In this document: positions 8,809 to 16,745 of the stretch, piece by piece | Layout: every line of letters begins with the position of its first letter | Position numbering within the stretch: the stretch's first letter is position 1 | Assembly: GCF_013033515.1 (NCBI RefSeq) | Contig: NZ_WQEG01000004.1 | Location: 1-64,000 of the forward strand | Origin: Ruegeria sp. HKCCA6707 | GTDB taxonomy: Bacteria > Pseudomonadota > Alphaproteobacteria > Rhodobacterales > Rhodobacteraceae | Direction of reading: 5' to 3' | DNA length: 64,000 nucleotides | Translations under genes and position numbers: made by a program | Notes under the pieces: generated by a model | Seen by the model: only the letters and a program-made list of their open reading frames with translations | What the model was told of the DNA's origin: nothing | The model's database searches: none

Positions 8809-10376
8809 TACTCGTAAAGCTGAACCAGATCGTGAACGATGCCGCCGACTCCGGCTCCGCCAACGCCGTCCGATACGGTCTGAATGACTTCACCATAGAT
8901 GACCGCGTTGGCACCGGTGCTGCCGGATTCAGAGGGGCGGATCAGAAACATCTCTATGAAACTGGTGACCGGAATCGTACCCGATCCGCCGTTAAGCTCG
9001 TCTGCAAACGTTGCGCAATCGATACCGGCGACGGTGATGACGCGGCGCGTAGGATCAGCACGACCGGTAGAAGGGGGTTGGCATGAAGGCATGCTGCTTT
9101 CAGCTTTACCACCGGCGTTCAGGATAGCTTCCAGAGCGACCTGGTTGGTGACCTCAGCATTGTAGATGTCATAGCGGGTGCCACCAGTCGGGAACCATGA
9201 CGGGATACCGGTTGGGACAGGGCCGCTGAAATCTGCGCCATAGTTGATCGTCAGGTATTCGTTAAGACCAGCAGTGAAAACGCCGTTGCCGATACGAGGC
9301 GTCGGGCAAGTGCCGCTGGCAAAACAATCGTCAAGCGGTAGCCCAACGGTCGCGGCCGGATCAAGGATCCCGTTAGCATCATAAGTGGGCGACTGCTGGC
9401 TGGTGCAGTTGTTTCCGTTACCTGCTGTGATCCAACCGTCCAGGACATGCGGAGAAGAAGCGAAATTGTCGACGTCGTAGCGCGCGCCGTTGCTGAACTG
9501 TTTGGCACTGGAATCAAACCGGTCGAAACGTGTGTTAAAGCCAGCCACCATGTTGCCCACGCTCAGACCCGGTCTGGTTTCAACACCTCTTTGGCTGAAG
9601 CACATGGAAACAGCGCGCGATGCGGCCAGAGCACAAGAATCTTCCTGACCGTTTGGTGCTGGTTCGCAGGCACCAGACGCGTCGATGGCCAGAGTCTGAT
9701 TAGAAGACAGAAAACCAAAGTTTCCGGGACCCCAATGGCCATTGCCGCCCTGACTTACCATCCGAACCAACTGGCCTTCGGTCAGATCGAGGCTAGGTTG
9801 CGGCAGGCAAATGAACATAGGGGTGATGTCGCAGGCCATCAGGGTGAACCCTGCCACAGCCTCGGCATTGACGCTCGAGAAGGGCTGCGCATTGCCCAAC
9901 AAAGCCGCCGCTGCCGCCGCGAGCGGAGTACCGACCTCGTGCGTATCGACGGTCACCCGAACGAATGCAGCTTTCGGTCCGCTGGCCGGATCGGTCGAAT
10001 CCAGCAGTTGCGCGGGTTGGGCGGGATCAGTCGCAGTTGTCGGCGGGTTTTCGTAAAACCGCAGCTGGTAATCCGTAGCGCCTGACAACAGCTGATCCTT
10101 GTTCCGAACGCCAAAGCTTTGACGGTCGCGGATCATGTTTGCAGCCGCATTTGTGGCGCGGGTGATTGAATCCGGGCGAGCATCGAGTTCCCCCGCAGCC
10201 GCAAGGGCAACATTGTCCGCAAAGCTCTGCAATTCCGACTGAGTGGTGGTCACCCGACCAATGTCGAATGCAAGGGCGGCCATTCCGATCATGACCGACA
10301 GGGCCACCGCGACAAAGACCAGGATCGCGCCGTCTTCGGAGCTACGGAATTGACGTATGAATTGCGCGAGGGACAC
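8808..10376 (-). CDS. TadG-like pilus assembly protein
   Basis: A 522-residue protein with an N-terminal pilin-like segment (SEDGAILVFVAVALSVMIG, about residues 12-30) and a large extracytoplasmic domain containing many cysteines. This fits the TadG-related family (DUF2134-type N-terminus). The GTG start is supported by an upstream AAGGAAGG at suitable spacing. It follows cpaB by 23 bases, in the slot where many Tad loci carry the secretin gene cpaC. I see no von Willebrand-type MIDAS motif that I would trust. Role: envelope-spanning assembly factor or minor pilin. Confidence 0.82.
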   Translation of the reverse strand: MSLAQFIRQFRSSEDGAILVFVAVALSVMIGMAALAFDIGRVTTTQSELQSFADNVALAAAGELDARPDSITRATNAAANMIRDRQSFGVRNKDQLLSGATDYQLRFYENPPTTATDPAQPAQLLDSTDPASGPKAAFVRVTVDTHEVGTPLAAAAAALLGNAQPFSSVNAEAVAGFTLMACDITPMFICLPQPSLDLTEGQLVRMVSQGGNGHWGPGNFGFLSSNQTLAIDASGACEPAPNGQEDSCALAASRAVSMCFSQRGVETRPGLSVGNMVAGFNTRFDRFDSSAKQFSNGARYDVDNFASSPHVLDGWITAGNGNNCTSQQSPTYDANGILDPAATVGLPLDDCFASGTCPTPRIGNGVFTAGLNEYLTINYGADFSGPVPTGIPSWFPTGGTRYDIYNAEVTNQVALEAILNAGGKAESSMPSCQPPSTGRADPTRRVITVAGIDCATFADELNGGSGTIPVTSFIEMFLIRPSESGSTGANAVIYGEVIQTVSDGVGGAGVGGIVHDLVQLYE

Positions 10377-10399
10377 GGTCGAAACCTTCCTTGGTCGAT

Positions 10400-11215
10400 T
10401 CAGTTGATGACGGATTCTGTCACTTCGGTGCCGCGGCGGACCCGGATTATCGTTTTGCGCACCGGTTCTTTGATGTCCTGCGCAACAACCGGTTCATCAA
10501 TCAGAAGATCGTTCAGCCGCGTCATGGTCAGCGCCTTGTCTTCTGTGTCATCAATGGACCGCAAGGTCAGGCTCAGCCGACCGGCACGTTGCGCCAGAGC
10601 AAGGCGCTGTACTTGATCCGGGGTAACAGCAACAGTGACCGTGCGCGCAACAACGGGTTGGTCGGTCTGTTCGTCAGATTCCTGATCAACACCAATGACT
10701 CTAATGTTTTGCAAAATGGTGACAGCGTGCATGTCTCTTTTTTCGCCAGTGGTCATTACCACATCGACCCGATCACCCGGGGTGACAAAGCCTCCGACGG
10801 CGGTTTCGGCATCAACTTCAATGGCCATGGCGCGATGATCTGCACCCAGCGTCTGAACGATGGTGACCTTTTCACCAAAGTCGGAAACCTTGTTGTTCAG
10901 GATCAGTTCACCCTGAGCAATTGCGCGACGGGCGCGACGGGACGGCATGCTGGCCGCTGCAATCAGGTCGTCGTAATCTGTAAAGACGCCCACGGGTAAA
11001 GCACCACGGGGCCAGTCAATGGTCGTCAGCGCGCCGGGCTCGATTTCTTCGCCAAACGAAATATCGCGCGATGCAACGACCACGCTCACCATCTCGCTCT
11101 CGGCCTCGACATTTGCGGACTGTGTATCGAATTGAATGTAATCCCGAGCGACGTAAACGGACCCTCCGGCTACGACAAGGCCCGTCAATGCTGTGAAAAT
11201 GGCAGAGAGTCTCAT
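10400..11215 (-). CDS. cpaB: Flp pilus assembly protein CpaB/RcpC
   Basis: A 271-residue periplasmic protein anchored by an N-terminal hydrophobic segment (about residues 4-24). The SAF-type domain begins near residue 45 with VVVASRDISFGEEI and continues through GALPVGVF and AIAQGELIL. A conserved RcpC/CpaB region follows with VTPGDRVDVVMTTG. CpaB normally stabilises or modulates the outer-membrane secretin, so its presence without a secretin gene beside it is notable. It is separated from flp by 143 bases containing a strong stem-loop. Confidence 0.92.
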   Translation of the reverse strand: MRLSAIFTALTGLVVAGGSVYVARDYIQFDTQSANVEAESEMVSVVVASRDISFGEEIEPGALTTIDWPRGALPVGVFTDYDDLIAAASMPSRRARRAIAQGELILNNKVSDFGEKVTIVQTLGADHRAMAIEVDAETAVGGFVTPGDRVDVVMTTGEKRDMHAVTILQNIRVIGVDQESDEQTDQPVVARTVTVAVTPDQVQRLALAQRAGRLSLTLRSIDDTEDKALTMTRLNDLLIDEPVVAQDIKEPVRKTIIRVRRGTEVTESVIN

Positions 11216-11310
11216 CTGGTGCTCCTTCAGCTATTTCCTGGCGTTTATCGAATGAACCGATCTGAGCGGTTGCACTTTGCCAGCGGATCAAGAAAAAATT
11301 CGGGGACGAT

Positions 11311-11341
11311 AAGCACGCGGGGCTGAGCGCACCGCGTGCTT
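11311..11341 (-). terminator. Stem-loop between flp and cpaB, partial terminator
   Basis: A perfect 10-bp inverted repeat (11311-11320 and 11332-11341, arm AAGCACGCGG) with an 11-base loop, located 18 bases after the flp stop on the minus strand. A T-run (TTTTTT) follows about 15 bases downstream of the stem rather than directly. It probably limits readthrough, so that pilin mRNA exceeds that of the assembly genes, or protects the flp message. Confidence 0.7.
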
Positions 11342-11358
11342 TGTCTTCGGTCAGTTCA

Positions 11359-11532
11359 TTACATCAGGGTTTCAGCGTCTGTGAACTGAGCGTTAACGTC
11401 GTTGCCCAAAGCAGTCAGGGTAGCAACTGCAATCGCCGTGACGATTGTCAGAGCGACGCCATATTCCACAATGGTCGCGCCGTTTTCGTCACGTGCCATG
11501 GTCTTCATCATTACATAAAGCTTCAACATCAT
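11359..11532 (-). CDS. flp: Flp-family type IVb major pilin
   Basis: A 57-residue prepilin, the structural subunit of the Flp/Tad pilus. It has a short basic leader and the motif RDENGATIVEYGVALTIV. CpaA would cut after Gly18, leaving Glu at +5 and Tyr at +6, the Flp hallmark, followed by a hydrophobic helix and a short polar tail (FTDAETLM). Two adjacent ATG codons are possible starts, at 11532 and 11529. AGGAG lies 3 bases before the first and 6 before the second, so the second may be used. It is the first gene of the Tad operon, and its upstream region holds the likely promoter. Confidence 0.93.
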   Translation of the reverse strand: MMLKLYVMMKTMARDENGATIVEYGVALTIVTAIAVATLTALGNDVNAQFTDAETLM

Positions 11533-11727
11533 ACTCTCCTAGTTAACTCACTAGTTACTCGTGGATGCCGCCCAAATTTGCGGCGTTCTAACCCCCTCCA
11601 TACCGACGGAGCCTTCCACAAGGTTAGGTCCCGCGATCAGGACGCCGCATCCTCCAAACCACGGAGAAATACACGCTTAGATTGAAAGATTTGGCGGTTT
11701 GGTCGATTCTTTGTCATGAAATCGCCT

Positions 11728-11767
11728 GATTCCTTACCGGAATCCTAATGCCTAGAATCGTGATTCT
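11728..11767. promoter_or_regulatory. Two GATTC/GAATC palindromes upstream of flp
   Basis: GATTCC-N5-GGAATC at 11728-11744 and AGAATC-GT-GATTCT at 11754-11767 lie about 200-240 bases upstream of the flp start. A further GATTCT is at 11705-11710. The repeated half-site suggests a transcription-factor binding cluster for the Tad operon. It could instead belong to the decayed IS end that begins near 11800. Confidence 0.35.
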
Positions 11768-11799
11768 CTCCCAACTGACGGGTCGCCAATTCTGGAGCC

Positions 11800-12240
11800 A
11801 AGCTGCTTTGCTGCACAAATGGGCTGAAGGATTCACCTCATGAATGCAGCATGATAGCTAAGAGATTCGACCAGTTGGGCCCGGACGAAGTAGAAGACCG
11901 GGTACTGGCCTTCGTGCAATGCCGCATTGAAAACACGAGGATTGCTCTCGATCTGGTTTGATCCAGAGGTGGATTGGACACCGCTACCTTAAGGCAAGCG
12001 CGATCGTCGCCACAGTTTCAGCGAATCCGCATTCCAAGCGTGTTTGACCCTGAAGGTTTTGTCGGGTTGCCGCTGAGGCAAAACACGGGCTTCGTGGGTA
12101 GTCACCTGCGGCTGAATGGCTTGGACTGTGCTGTGCCTGATTTCAGTACCCTGTGCCGCCGTCAAAGAACGCTGAAGGTGAATCTTCCGTATCGTGGCGG
12201 GCAGCGGCCCGCTGCATCTTCTGATCTACTCAGCGCCTCA
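11800..12240 (+). mobile_element. Relic of an IS5-family insertion sequence
   Basis: The stretch from about 11800 (GCTTTGCTGCACAAATGGGC) resembles the end sequence common to IS5-group elements. It is followed by a recognisable but broken transposase. The right end is not identifiable. It marks old insertion activity on the upstream side of the Tad locus; an intact IS30 element lies on the other side. Confidence 0.6.
11948..12235 (+). pseudogene. IS5-family transposase fragment, frameshifted
   Basis: Translated pieces match the N-terminal half of IS5-type transposases: SIWFDPEVDWTPLP and SFSESAFQACLTLKVLSG in one frame, then GLPLRQNTGFVGSHLRLNGL, PDFSTLCRRQRTLKVNLPYR and SGPLHLLIYS. An in-frame TAA after WTPLP and at least two frameshifts (near 12070 and near 12200) break it. 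The catalytic C-terminal half is missing. Not functional. Confidence 0.75.
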
Positions 12241-12657
12241 CTATTTTCTCTTGCGGCTCGCAGATGTGCGTGTGAAAGACAATCTTTTTGATCGGCAGCC
12301 CGAAGTTGATGCGACACGGTCCGACCTCGCTCACCTTTCGAACCTTGCGCGGTCTACGAATGCATTGCATCTCGGTCAACTCAAAGAAGCAGGTTTCATC
12401 TCTCGGGCCTGAGGGAGTTTCAAGCTTCTAAAGCCACGCGAGATGCGAATGTCATTGAACGTTGGAGCTGACGCGGTTTCATGCCTCTTTCTATCCGGAC
12501 GCATTGGGTCTGCAGTCGGCTTTTCAAAGTCTGCTTGCCCCCGCGTTGCGGTCATTGGGGTATCGCGCAGCATTGGCCAATCTGGGCTCCAAGCAGACAC
12601 TCACGTGCAAATCGTGTTCTACGCAGATAGATCTCTGCCGTGGGCACCTATTGCTTC
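12241..12657. other. Non-coding stretch, origin unclear
   Basis: About 400 bases between the transposase relic and the sulfotransferase gene. Open frames of 70-90 codons exist on both strands (for example 12376-12600 on the minus strand), but none shows a recognisable domain, a convincing start region or a partner gene. Most likely eroded mobile-element DNA. Confidence 0.4.
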
Positions 12658-13476
12658 TCAGTCCCCCAGTTTGGCATGAATTTCGTCCAGGTCGATTTCG
12701 CCGATCGGCAATTTGTTCGCCGGGTTTTCGAAATCGTATTTGAACAGTTCGAAATCCGGTTTGTAGATCTCGTAGACCAGATGCATGGACAGATCGTCAA
12801 AGAAATCCTCAACCGGATGTGCGCGTTTTGGCCCATGACCTTCGGATTCGTTGAAGCGCGGCACATCTGACAAGGTGATTGTATGCTCGGTCTGCACCTG
12901 ATCCAAAACGCCCTGCATGCCGTCGTTGAACTTTTCAGTCCAAAAGATCCGGTCATAACGCCCGCCATTCACGATCAGCGTCGAGACATGGCCCGACATG
13001 GCCGACCAATGAATGTCGGGATCCATCGGGCGGCGCCACCGTATCGTATCGCGCGCAAACAGAAGGAACCGACGAAAGCTGGCGATCTGGTCGAACTCTC
13101 CCTTGCCGTCATCCCCGCCAACCTCAATCCCATAGTTATAGATCAGGCTGGGCACGAGATTGCCCCGGTATCGCTTGCCGTTGCGCTGAATGCCGCAAAT
13201 CTTGTCGAAGAACGAACTCAGGATCCGCGTGTAGGGATTGCGCACACAGGTAAATGTGTAGGAGCTATGCCCACGGACATTCTCGGCAATCGGGGATTTG
13301 CTGTTCTCAAAGGACCACTTGTGCAGCCCCTCTGATGCATCGTGGATGTCGCCGTCGAAAAAGACACCATGATCCGAATAGTACATGATCTGACCAATGG
13401 TCGAGCAGGCGCATTTGGGCACCACACGGTAGACCATGCTTTGACTTTCGGTCATCCATGTCCCGGGAAACCCCAT
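12658..13476 (-). CDS. Sulfotransferase family protein
   Basis: A 272-residue cytoplasmic enzyme that would move a sulfo group from PAPS to a carbohydrate or similar acceptor. The 5'-phosphosulfate loop is seen as VVPKCACSTIGQIMYY near residue 17, the form found in carbohydrate sulfotransferases (Sulfotransfer_2 type). The 3'-phosphate site is FTCVRNPYTRILSSFFDKI near residue 75. The ATG start at 13476 has AAGGAGG eight bases upstream. It is divergent from a GT14 glycosyltransferase 141 bases away, so the two may build one sulfated surface glycan. The acceptor cannot be read from the sequence. Confidence 0.85.
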   Translation of the reverse strand: MGFPGTWMTESQSMVYRVVPKCACSTIGQIMYYSDHGVFFDGDIHDASEGLHKWSFENSKSPIAENVRGHSSYTFTCVRNPYTRILSSFFDKICGIQRNGKRYRGNLVPSLIYNYGIEVGGDDGKGEFDQIASFRRFLLFARDTIRWRRPMDPDIHWSAMSGHVSTLIVNGGRYDRIFWTEKFNDGMQGVLDQVQTEHTITLSDVPRFNESEGHGPKRAHPVEDFFDDLSMHLVYEIYKPDFELFKYDFENPANKLPIGEIDLDEIHAKLGD

Positions 13477-13617
13477 TAACTGCGCCTCCTTATGCCAACG
13501 GATCTCAGTCCGACACTTGGCCTATACACACAAAAAATCAAAAATATTCTGTTTATTCAATCGCTCATCCTCAGTATCACGGGTGCAAACGGGCAGAAAC
13601 GGAAATAGCGCAAACCA

Positions 13618-15195
13618 ATGGCAAAAATTGCCTTTATCTTGTTATGCCACAAAGACCCCGACGCTATCATTGCTCAGGCTCAGCAACTGACGGCGGTGGG
13701 GGACTGCATCTCCATCCATTTCGATGTGCGCGCATCCGCCAAAGATTATCAACGCATCCGCGACGCATTGCGTGAAAACCCGAATGTTGCGTTTGCGGCC
13801 AAACGGATCAAATGCGGCTGGGGCGCGTGGTCTTTGGTACAAGCCACGCTTCATGCCATAGATGCGGCAACCGAAGCGTTCCCCCGGGCCACGCATTTCT
13901 ACATGTTGTCCGGCGATTGCATGGCCATCAAGACGGCAGAATATACGCATGATTTTCTGGACCGGCACGATCTCGACTTTATCGAAAGCCACGACTTTTT
14001 CAAAAGCAACTGGATCAAGACCGGAATGAAGGAAGACCGGCTGATCTATCGCCACTATTTCAACGAACGAACGCAGGCGGGCCGGTTTTACGCCAGCTAT
14101 GAGGCACAAAAGAAACTGGGCCTGACACGTGAAATACCCGGTGATTTGAAAGTGATGATTGGCAGCCAATGGTGGTGTCTGCGGCGCCGAACAATCGAGA
14201 TGATCCAAAAGCTGCTGCGCGAACGCCGCGATATCATCCGCTTTTTCTCGACCACCTGGATACCGGACGAGACGTTTTTTCAAACCCTGGTCCGCCATCT
14301 GGTTCCGAAACAGGAGATCGAGAACCGCACGCTGACGTTCCTGATGTTTTCCGACTATGGTATGCCGGTTACGTTCTACAACGATCACTACGATTTACTG
14401 CTCAGCCAGGACTATCTGTTCGCCCGAAAGATCAGTCCTGAAGCACGCGAGATGAAAGAACGGTTGGGCCAGCTTTACGCGCAGGAAGGGGTCAGTTTTC
14501 AGATCTCGAACGAAGGGCGAAATCTACACGCCTTTCTTACCGGTCGCGGCAGGGTTGGGCGGCGCTTTGGCCAACGGTTCTGGGAAGCGAACAACACACT
14601 CGGGCCCGAACGGGATCTGTATCTTGTAGTTTGCAAGAAGTGGCACGTCGCCAAACGGCTGGTCGATCAGATCGCTTCGGAAACCAACATTCCCTGTATC
14701 GAATACCTTTTCAACGAAGAGGAAACGCCCCTCCCCGATCTGGGCGGGATCGAGACCACTCTGTTGAAACGCTCGCGGCATCGGCGCGCCGTTGTGCGTA
14801 TGCTGTTTGAGAATTTCAAGTCTGATCAACTGGTGATTTGCCTCGATCCCGCCAATCTGGACGTCATTCAGGACTTTTGTGCCGACCAGGTCCGCACCCA
14901 TATCCTCGAGGTTGAATGCAGCTATTCCGATGACTACCTGACCGGGCATGCCCGAAGGGTCGGCCTGACCGGTGAAAACAGCCGGCCCGAAACGGTGGCC
15001 CACCTGCTGCCGACACTGCGCAACGATATCGCATACGAATCCGAATTGATCCGGCGAGCCGAGTTTGACGGCTATTTGCGCCTGCGCGAAACCGCGAACC
15101 GCGCCGAGAATGAACGCGCGGTTGCTAGATTTCTGGGCCTGCCATCTGACACAGCGCAGGCCATCATGCGCCTGGATTATCTGTTTGCCGACTAA
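13618..15195 (+). CDS. GT14-type beta-1,6-N-acetylglucosaminyltransferase-like protein
   Basis: A 525-residue protein. The first about 300 residues resemble the core-2/I-branching (GT14) fold, opening with KIAFILLCHKDPDAI and continuing with CISIHFDVRASAKDY, KCGWGAWSLVQATLHAI and HFYMLSGDCMAIKT. The last about 220 residues form a second domain typical of the Rhodobacteraceae versions of this family (DUF5927/5928-type); its function is unknown to me. No signal peptide is seen, so the active site is probably cytoplasmic. The divergent sulfotransferase next door suggests synthesis of a modified glycan. A strong hairpin follows the stop codon directly. Confidence 0.82.
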   Translation: MAKIAFILLCHKDPDAIIAQAQQLTAVGDCISIHFDVRASAKDYQRIRDALRENPNVAFAAKRIKCGWGAWSLVQATLHAIDAATEAFPRATHFYMLSGDCMAIKTAEYTHDFLDRHDLDFIESHDFFKSNWIKTGMKEDRLIYRHYFNERTQAGRFYASYEAQKKLGLTREIPGDLKVMIGSQWWCLRRRTIEMIQKLLRERRDIIRFFSTTWIPDETFFQTLVRHLVPKQEIENRTLTFLMFSDYGMPVTFYNDHYDLLLSQDYLFARKISPEAREMKERLGQLYAQEGVSFQISNEGRNLHAFLTGRGRVGRRFGQRFWEANNTLGPERDLYLVVCKKWHVAKRLVDQIASETNIPCIEYLFNEEETPLPDLGGIETTLLKRSRHRRAVVRMLFENFKSDQLVICLDPANLDVIQDFCADQVRTHILEVECSYSDDYLTGHARRVGLTGENSRPETVAHLLPTLRNDIAYESELIRRAEFDGYLRLRETANRAENERAVARFLGLPSDTAQAIMRLDYLFAD

Positions 15196-15224
15196 GGCCC
15201 GACCACGTCCAAATCGGTCGGGCC
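15196..15224. terminator. Bidirectional terminator hairpin between convergent genes
   Basis: A perfect 9-bp GC-rich inverted repeat (GGCCCGACC, 15196-15204 and 15216-15224) with an 11-base loop sits between the GT14 gene and the convergent aldehyde dehydrogenase gene. There is no long U-run on either side, but position and stem strength support termination in both directions. Confidence 0.7.
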
Positions 15225-15230
15225 ATTGGT

Positions 15231-16742
15231 TCAGATGTCGAACTTGACCCCTTGGGCCAGCGGAAGTTCGGCTGAATAATTCACCGTATTTGTCTGCCGC
15301 CGCATATAGGCTTTCCAGGCGTCCGAGCCGCTTTCGCGTCCGCCGCCAGTTTCCTTCTCACCGCCAAACGCGCCGCCAATCTCGGCCCCAGATGGGCCAA
15401 TATTGACATTCGCGATCCCGCAATCAGACCCGGCTGCGGTTAGGAATTGCTCGGCCTCGTGCATGTTCAGGGTGAAAACACAAGATGACAGGCCTTGGGG
15501 CACGTCATTCTGAATGTCGACGGCCTGATCGAAATCGTCATAGCCCATGACATAGAGGATCGGTGCAAAGGTCTCGGTCTTAACCACTTCGGTCTGGCCT
15601 GGCACCTCGACAATCGCAGGTTCCATATAGACCCCGTCCGGCACACCGCTGGTGACACGATTGCCGCCAAAAACGGTGCCGCCTTGGACTCTGGCAGCCT
15701 CCAGCGCGGCGGTCATCGCGGCTCCTGCGGCCTCGTCAACCAAAGGACCAACCAATGTGCCCTGGGCCAACGGGTTGCCGATGGGCAATCCGGCATAGGC
15801 CTTCTTCAAACGTGCAACCAGATCGGTCTTGATCGAGTTGTGGACGATCAACCGCCGCAGCGAGGTACAGCGCTGACCGGCCGTACCAACCGCCGAGAAC
15901 ACAATGGCCCGCACCGCCATTTCAAGGTCAGCCGAGGGGCCGACGATCATTGCATTGTTGCCGCCCAATTCCAGAATGCATTTGCCGAAACGCGATGCTA
16001 CAACCGGGGCCACCGCACGGCCCATCCGGGTTGAGCCGGTTGCCGAAATCACCGGGACATGTTCGCTGGCCACCAACGCCTCGCCCAGTTGCGTACCGCC
16101 AATGAGTGTCTGTAGCAGACCCTCGGGCGCATCGCCGAACCGCGCCACTGCACGCTCAAAGATCTTCTGGCAGGCCATCGCCGTCAGTGGAGTCTTTTCT
16201 GACGGTTTCCAGATCACCGGATCCCCGCAGACAAGCGCCAGCGCCGCGTTCCAGGACCAGACGGCAACAGGGAAGTTGAACGCCGAAATCACACCAACCG
16301 GCCCGGCAGGGTGCCAGGTTTCCATCATCCGATGGCCCGGGCGTTCAGATGCGATGGTCAGGCCATAAAGCTGCCGGGACAGACCCACTGCAAAGTCGCA
16401 GATGTCGATCATCTCTTGCACTTCGCCCAGACCTTCCGAGGTGATCTTGCCCGCCTCCCAACTGACCAGCGCGCCCAGGTCATCCTTGGCCGCGCGCAGC
16501 TCTTCGCCCAGCAGGCGGATCAGCTCACCGCGCTGGGGCGCAGGCACGATGCGCCAGGATTTGAACGCCGCCTTGGCACGGTCGAACACGGCATCCATCT
16601 CGGACAGCGGTGTTTCATGCACCTCACCCAGCAGGCTGCCATCGATCGGAGAGGTAACGGCCAGTGTTCCACCCGTCAGCTCTGCTGCGCTCAACCCCAA
16701 ATTCTGCAAAATCTGCTCTGCCGTCATAACAACATCTTTCAT
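15231..16742 (-). CDS. L-piperidine-6-carboxylate / aminoadipate-semialdehyde dehydrogenase (ALDH7 type)
   Basis: A 503-residue NAD(P)-dependent aldehyde dehydrogenase. The catalytic cysteine is C292 in GTAGQRCTSLRRL and the general base is E258 in ILELGGNNAMIV. The antiquitin-like (ALDH7) character shows in ETWHPAGPVGVISAFNFPVAV. It would oxidise alpha-aminoadipate semialdehyde (in equilibrium with piperideine-6-carboxylate) to alpha-aminoadipate in lysine breakdown. It follows a saccharopine dehydrogenase-family gene by 3 bases on the same strand, which supports this pathway. The start may instead be the ATG at 16727. Confidence 0.85.
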   Translation of the reverse strand: MKDVVMTAEQILQNLGLSAAELTGGTLAVTSPIDGSLLGEVHETPLSEMDAVFDRAKAAFKSWRIVPAPQRGELIRLLGEELRAAKDDLGALVSWEAGKITSEGLGEVQEMIDICDFAVGLSRQLYGLTIASERPGHRMMETWHPAGPVGVISAFNFPVAVWSWNAALALVCGDPVIWKPSEKTPLTAMACQKIFERAVARFGDAPEGLLQTLIGGTQLGEALVASEHVPVISATGSTRMGRAVAPVVASRFGKCILELGGNNAMIVGPSADLEMAVRAIVFSAVGTAGQRCTSLRRLIVHNSIKTDLVARLKKAYAGLPIGNPLAQGTLVGPLVDEAAGAAMTAALEAARVQGGTVFGGNRVTSGVPDGVYMEPAIVEVPGQTEVVKTETFAPILYVMGYDDFDQAVDIQNDVPQGLSSCVFTLNMHEAEQFLTAAGSDCGIANVNIGPSGAEIGGAFGGEKETGGGRESGSDAWKAYMRRQTNTVNYSAELPLAQGVKFDI

Positions 16743-16745
16743 CGC

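Noticed and set aside
12376..12600. 74-codon minus-strand frame before the sulfotransferase
   Set aside because: No domain, no convincing ribosome-binding site, and it lies in eroded mobile-element DNA.
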